NCBI GenBank assembly: GCA_029056365.1
Contig: JAIDBM010000032.1
Location: 1 to 17,674 of the forward strand
From: Muribaculaceae bacterium
GTDB lineage: Bacteria; Bacteroidota; Bacteroidia; Bacteroidales; Muribaculaceae
DNA: 17,674 bases
Direction of reading: 5' to 3'
The position numbers and the translations under genes were made by a program. This document shows, one piece after another, positions 16,082-17,674 of the stretch. Below the pieces are notes generated by a model. That model ran no database searches. It saw nothing but the letters and a program-made list of their open reading frames with translations, and was not told the origin of the DNA. Each line of letters starts with the position of its first letter. Within the stretch, counting starts at the first letter, position 1.

Positions 16082-16321
16082 ATGTTAGGATTTTTAGCAG
16101 AACTTTCAGTAACAGGTTTTGGCGCCTCGATTGGCGCAGCAATCGCAGCAATCGGCGCAGGTATCGGCATCGGTAAAATCGGTGCGTCCGCTATGGAGGC
16201 AATTGCCCGTCAGCCCGAGGCAGCAGGCGATATCCGAAGCAGCATGATCGTGATTGCCGCTCTCGTCGAAGGTGTGGCACTTTTCGCCGTAATCGTTTGT
16301 GTACTTGCACTGTTCGTTTAA
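16082..16321 (+). CDS. atpE: F1Fo ATP synthase subunit c
   Basis: The 79-residue hairpin that forms the rotor ring. Two membrane helices with the polar loop ARQPEA between them; the glycine-rich first helix reads GAGIGIGKIG. The ion-carrying carboxylate is Glu63 in ALVEGVALF. The sodium-ligand residues of Na+-type rings (Gln before the loop and Ser-Thr after the Glu, as in Ilyobacter) are replaced by Ile30, Gly64 and Val65, so a proton-type ring is inferred. An AT-rich leader of 56 bp separates it from atpB, which may help the higher expression needed for this subunit. Confidence 0.96.
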   Translation: MLGFLAELSVTGFGASIGAAIAAIGAGIGIGKIGASAMEAIARQPEAAGDIRSSMIVIAALVEGVALFAVIVCVLALFV

Positions 16322-16369
16322 GCTCCGGCATCATAACAATATTCCCGCAACAATCAACCTCCTGCGATA

Positions 16370-16867
16370 ATGGAATTATTCACACCTGATTTAGGCTTGA
16401 TCTTCTGGATGTTTGTGGCATTCGGCATCTTATTCTTCCTTCTGTGGAAGTTTGCCTGGCCCATGATACTGAAGACCGTCGACCATCGTGCCGACCTCAT
16501 CGACAAAGGTGTGGAGTATGCGCACGAAGCCCAGGAGCAACTCAAGAATGCCCAGCAGCAATCCGATGCCTACATGGCCGAGGCCCGTCGCAAGCAGGCC
16601 GACATGCTGCGCGAAGCCGACAAGATGAAGACTCAGATCATCGAAGAGGCCCGCTCAGCCGCCCAGACCGAGGCTCAGAAAGTGATGGACTCCGCACGTC
16701 TGCAGATTGAACAGCAGCAGAAGGAGGCCCAGCAGCAGCTGCGCAACCAGGTAAGCGAAATGGCTATTGAAATCGCCGGCAAGGTCGTTAAGACCCAACT
16801 GGAGAACGATAAGGCTCAGGCTCGCCTGGTAGGCACTCTGCTCGACGAACTCGAAAGCAAAAAATAA
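16370..16867 (+). CDS. atpF: F1Fo ATP synthase subunit b
   Basis: Peripheral stalk subunit. 165 residues: one N-terminal membrane helix (about 8-30, LGLIFWMFVAFGILFFLLW) then a long, charged, Gln/Ala-rich coiled coil (AHEAQEQLKNAQQQSDAYMAEA onward in register) ending KVVKTQLENDKAQARLVGTLLDEL. This is the usual length and layout. It lies 48 bp after atpE and 21 bp before atpH. Confidence 0.95.
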   Translation: MELFTPDLGLIFWMFVAFGILFFLLWKFAWPMILKTVDHRADLIDKGVEYAHEAQEQLKNAQQQSDAYMAEARRKQADMLREADKMKTQIIEEARSAAQTEAQKVMDSARLQIEQQQKEAQQQLRNQVSEMAIEIAGKVVKTQLENDKAQARLVGTLLDELESKK

Positions 16868-16888
16868 TCCACACCCATACCTGACGCA

Positions 16889-17431
16889 ATGAACGAAGGA
16901 CTCATACCCAGGCGATATGCCAAAGCTTTATACGAAGTTGCCGTTGAACGCGGACAGGCCGAGAGACTGTATGTGCTCATGACCAGCATGGAACATCAGT
17001 TCGAGGCCGCTCCGGCTCTTGCAACGACACTGTCGAATCCATTTGTGGGCGATGCCGATAAGATTGCCCTGCTGCTTACTGCGGCCGGGGCATCGGACAG
17101 CGACAGCATCTTTGCCGACTTTCTCAGGCTGCTGGCTGAAAACAAACGTCTGGATTTCGCTCCCGGTATCAGCCGGGCGTATACTCTGCTTTACCGGCAG
17201 GAGCGCGACATTTACCGCGTGCACGTGGTAAGTGCGGCCCCGTTGGCCGACGACCAGGAAAAACGACTGAAGAGTTTTATCGAGGGGCATCTGAACGGCG
17301 CCTCTATGGAATATACCTCATCGGTCGACCCCGGTCTTATCGGCGGTTTCGTGGTGAACGTCGACAACGAACGCCTCGATGCCTCAGTGCGGCAGCAGCT
17401 TCAGCAAATGCGTCAGCAACTGATTCAGTAA
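16889..17431 (+). CDS. atpH: F1Fo ATP synthase subunit delta
   Basis: Links the peripheral stalk to F1. 180 residues: the N-terminal helical domain begins IPRRYAKALYEVAVERGQ, as in the family; the C-terminal part holds DPGLIGGFVVNVDNERLDASVRQQLQQM, the conserved delta/OSCP signature. Normal length, no defects seen. A 100-bp gap with a GC-rich hairpin follows before atpA. Confidence 0.95.
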   Translation: MNEGLIPRRYAKALYEVAVERGQAERLYVLMTSMEHQFEAAPALATTLSNPFVGDADKIALLLTAAGASDSDSIFADFLRLLAENKRLDFAPGISRAYTLLYRQERDIYRVHVVSAAPLADDQEKRLKSFIEGHLNGASMEYTSSVDPGLIGGFVVNVDNERLDASVRQQLQQMRQQLIQ

Positions 17432-17494
17432 CCCGGCGACAGCCGAACACGAACGGATAACAGAAAAAGATCACCAAAACAAAGTAACAAATCA

Positions 17495-17510
17495 GGCCGC
17501 CCAGGCGGCC
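17495..17510. promoter_or_regulatory. GC-rich hairpin upstream of atpA
   Basis: GGCCGCC CA GGCGGCC is a perfect palindrome ending 21 bases before the atpA ATG, in otherwise A-rich DNA. There is no T run, so it is not an obvious terminator; it could tune translation or mRNA processing between atpH and atpA. The surrounding 100 bp hold no other signal that I can support. Confidence 0.35.
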
Positions 17511-17531
17511 ATAAGCCGAAAAGCCCATACA

Positions 17532-17674
17532 ATGATAAACCCCAGCGAGATTTCGGAAGTATTAAAACAGCAGCTCGAGAGTGTCAACTCAAAGGTATCG
17601 TTTGAAGAAGTTGGCAGCGTGCTTGAAGTCGGCGACGGCGTAGCCCATGTCTACGGTCTCGACAACGTGTGCGC
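17532..17674 (+). CDS. atpA: F1Fo ATP synthase subunit alpha, N-terminal fragment (runs off window)
   Basis: The first 47 codons of the non-catalytic F1 subunit: MINPSEISEVLKQQLESV, then a beta-barrel start with VLEVGDGVAHVYGLDNV, which is the family's N-terminal signature. The frame is open to the window end. The ATG at 17532 gives the standard N-terminus. atpG is expected downstream, outside the window. Confidence 0.93.
   Translation, partial: MINPSEISEVLKQQLESVNSKVSFEEVGSVLEVGDGVAHVYGLDNVC

Overview
The window reads as chromosomal DNA of a Bacteroidales bacterium, plausibly a gut Muribaculaceae-type species (family level is inference). The evidence is a fused nuoCD, the F1Fo ATP synthase gene order atpD-C-B-E-F-H-A, an extra segment in AtpD, an AtpB with an N-terminal signal peptide and His-rich loop, TTTG-N19-TAnnTTTG type promoters, A-rich leaders without clear Shine-Dalgarno sites, and secreted proteins ending in the 'YYNLQG...KK' tail common in this order.

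Layout. (1) 1-3277, plus strand: the 3' part of pyrG (CTP synthase) overlaps yidC (membrane insertase) by ATGA, and a long perfect hairpin ends the unit. (2) 3278-7887: an accessory island. After about 500 bp of AT-rich non-coding DNA with a good promoter comes a secreted clan CD (caspase/legumain-like) cysteine protease. Its reading frame is broken in a run of seven G: removing one G joins the 718-aa frame to the following 127-aa ORF and gives one 836-aa protein with a sorting-type C-terminus. Two short, closely spaced genes follow; they encode mutually paralogous secreted proteins of unknown function. (3) 7902-8855, minus strand: a DUF2156 (GNAT-fold) protein, convergent with the island. (4) 9045-17674, plus strand: one long respiratory transcription unit. 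A promoter and a leader carrying a terminator-like hairpin with eight T precede nuoA, nuoB, nuoCD and nuoH. These run straight into atpD, atpC, atpB, atpE, atpF, atpH and the start of atpA, with no promoter or terminator that I can see between the two gene sets.

Points of most interest: the split protease and its paralogous companions in a compositionally distinct island; the complex I operon that stops after nuoH (nuoI to nuoN are not here) and is joined directly to ATP synthase; and the possible attenuator in the nuo leader. In function, the respiratory unit supplies part of a quinone-reducing, ion-translocating complex I and a proton-type ATP synthase. The island supplies exported proteins whose targets cannot be read from sequence.
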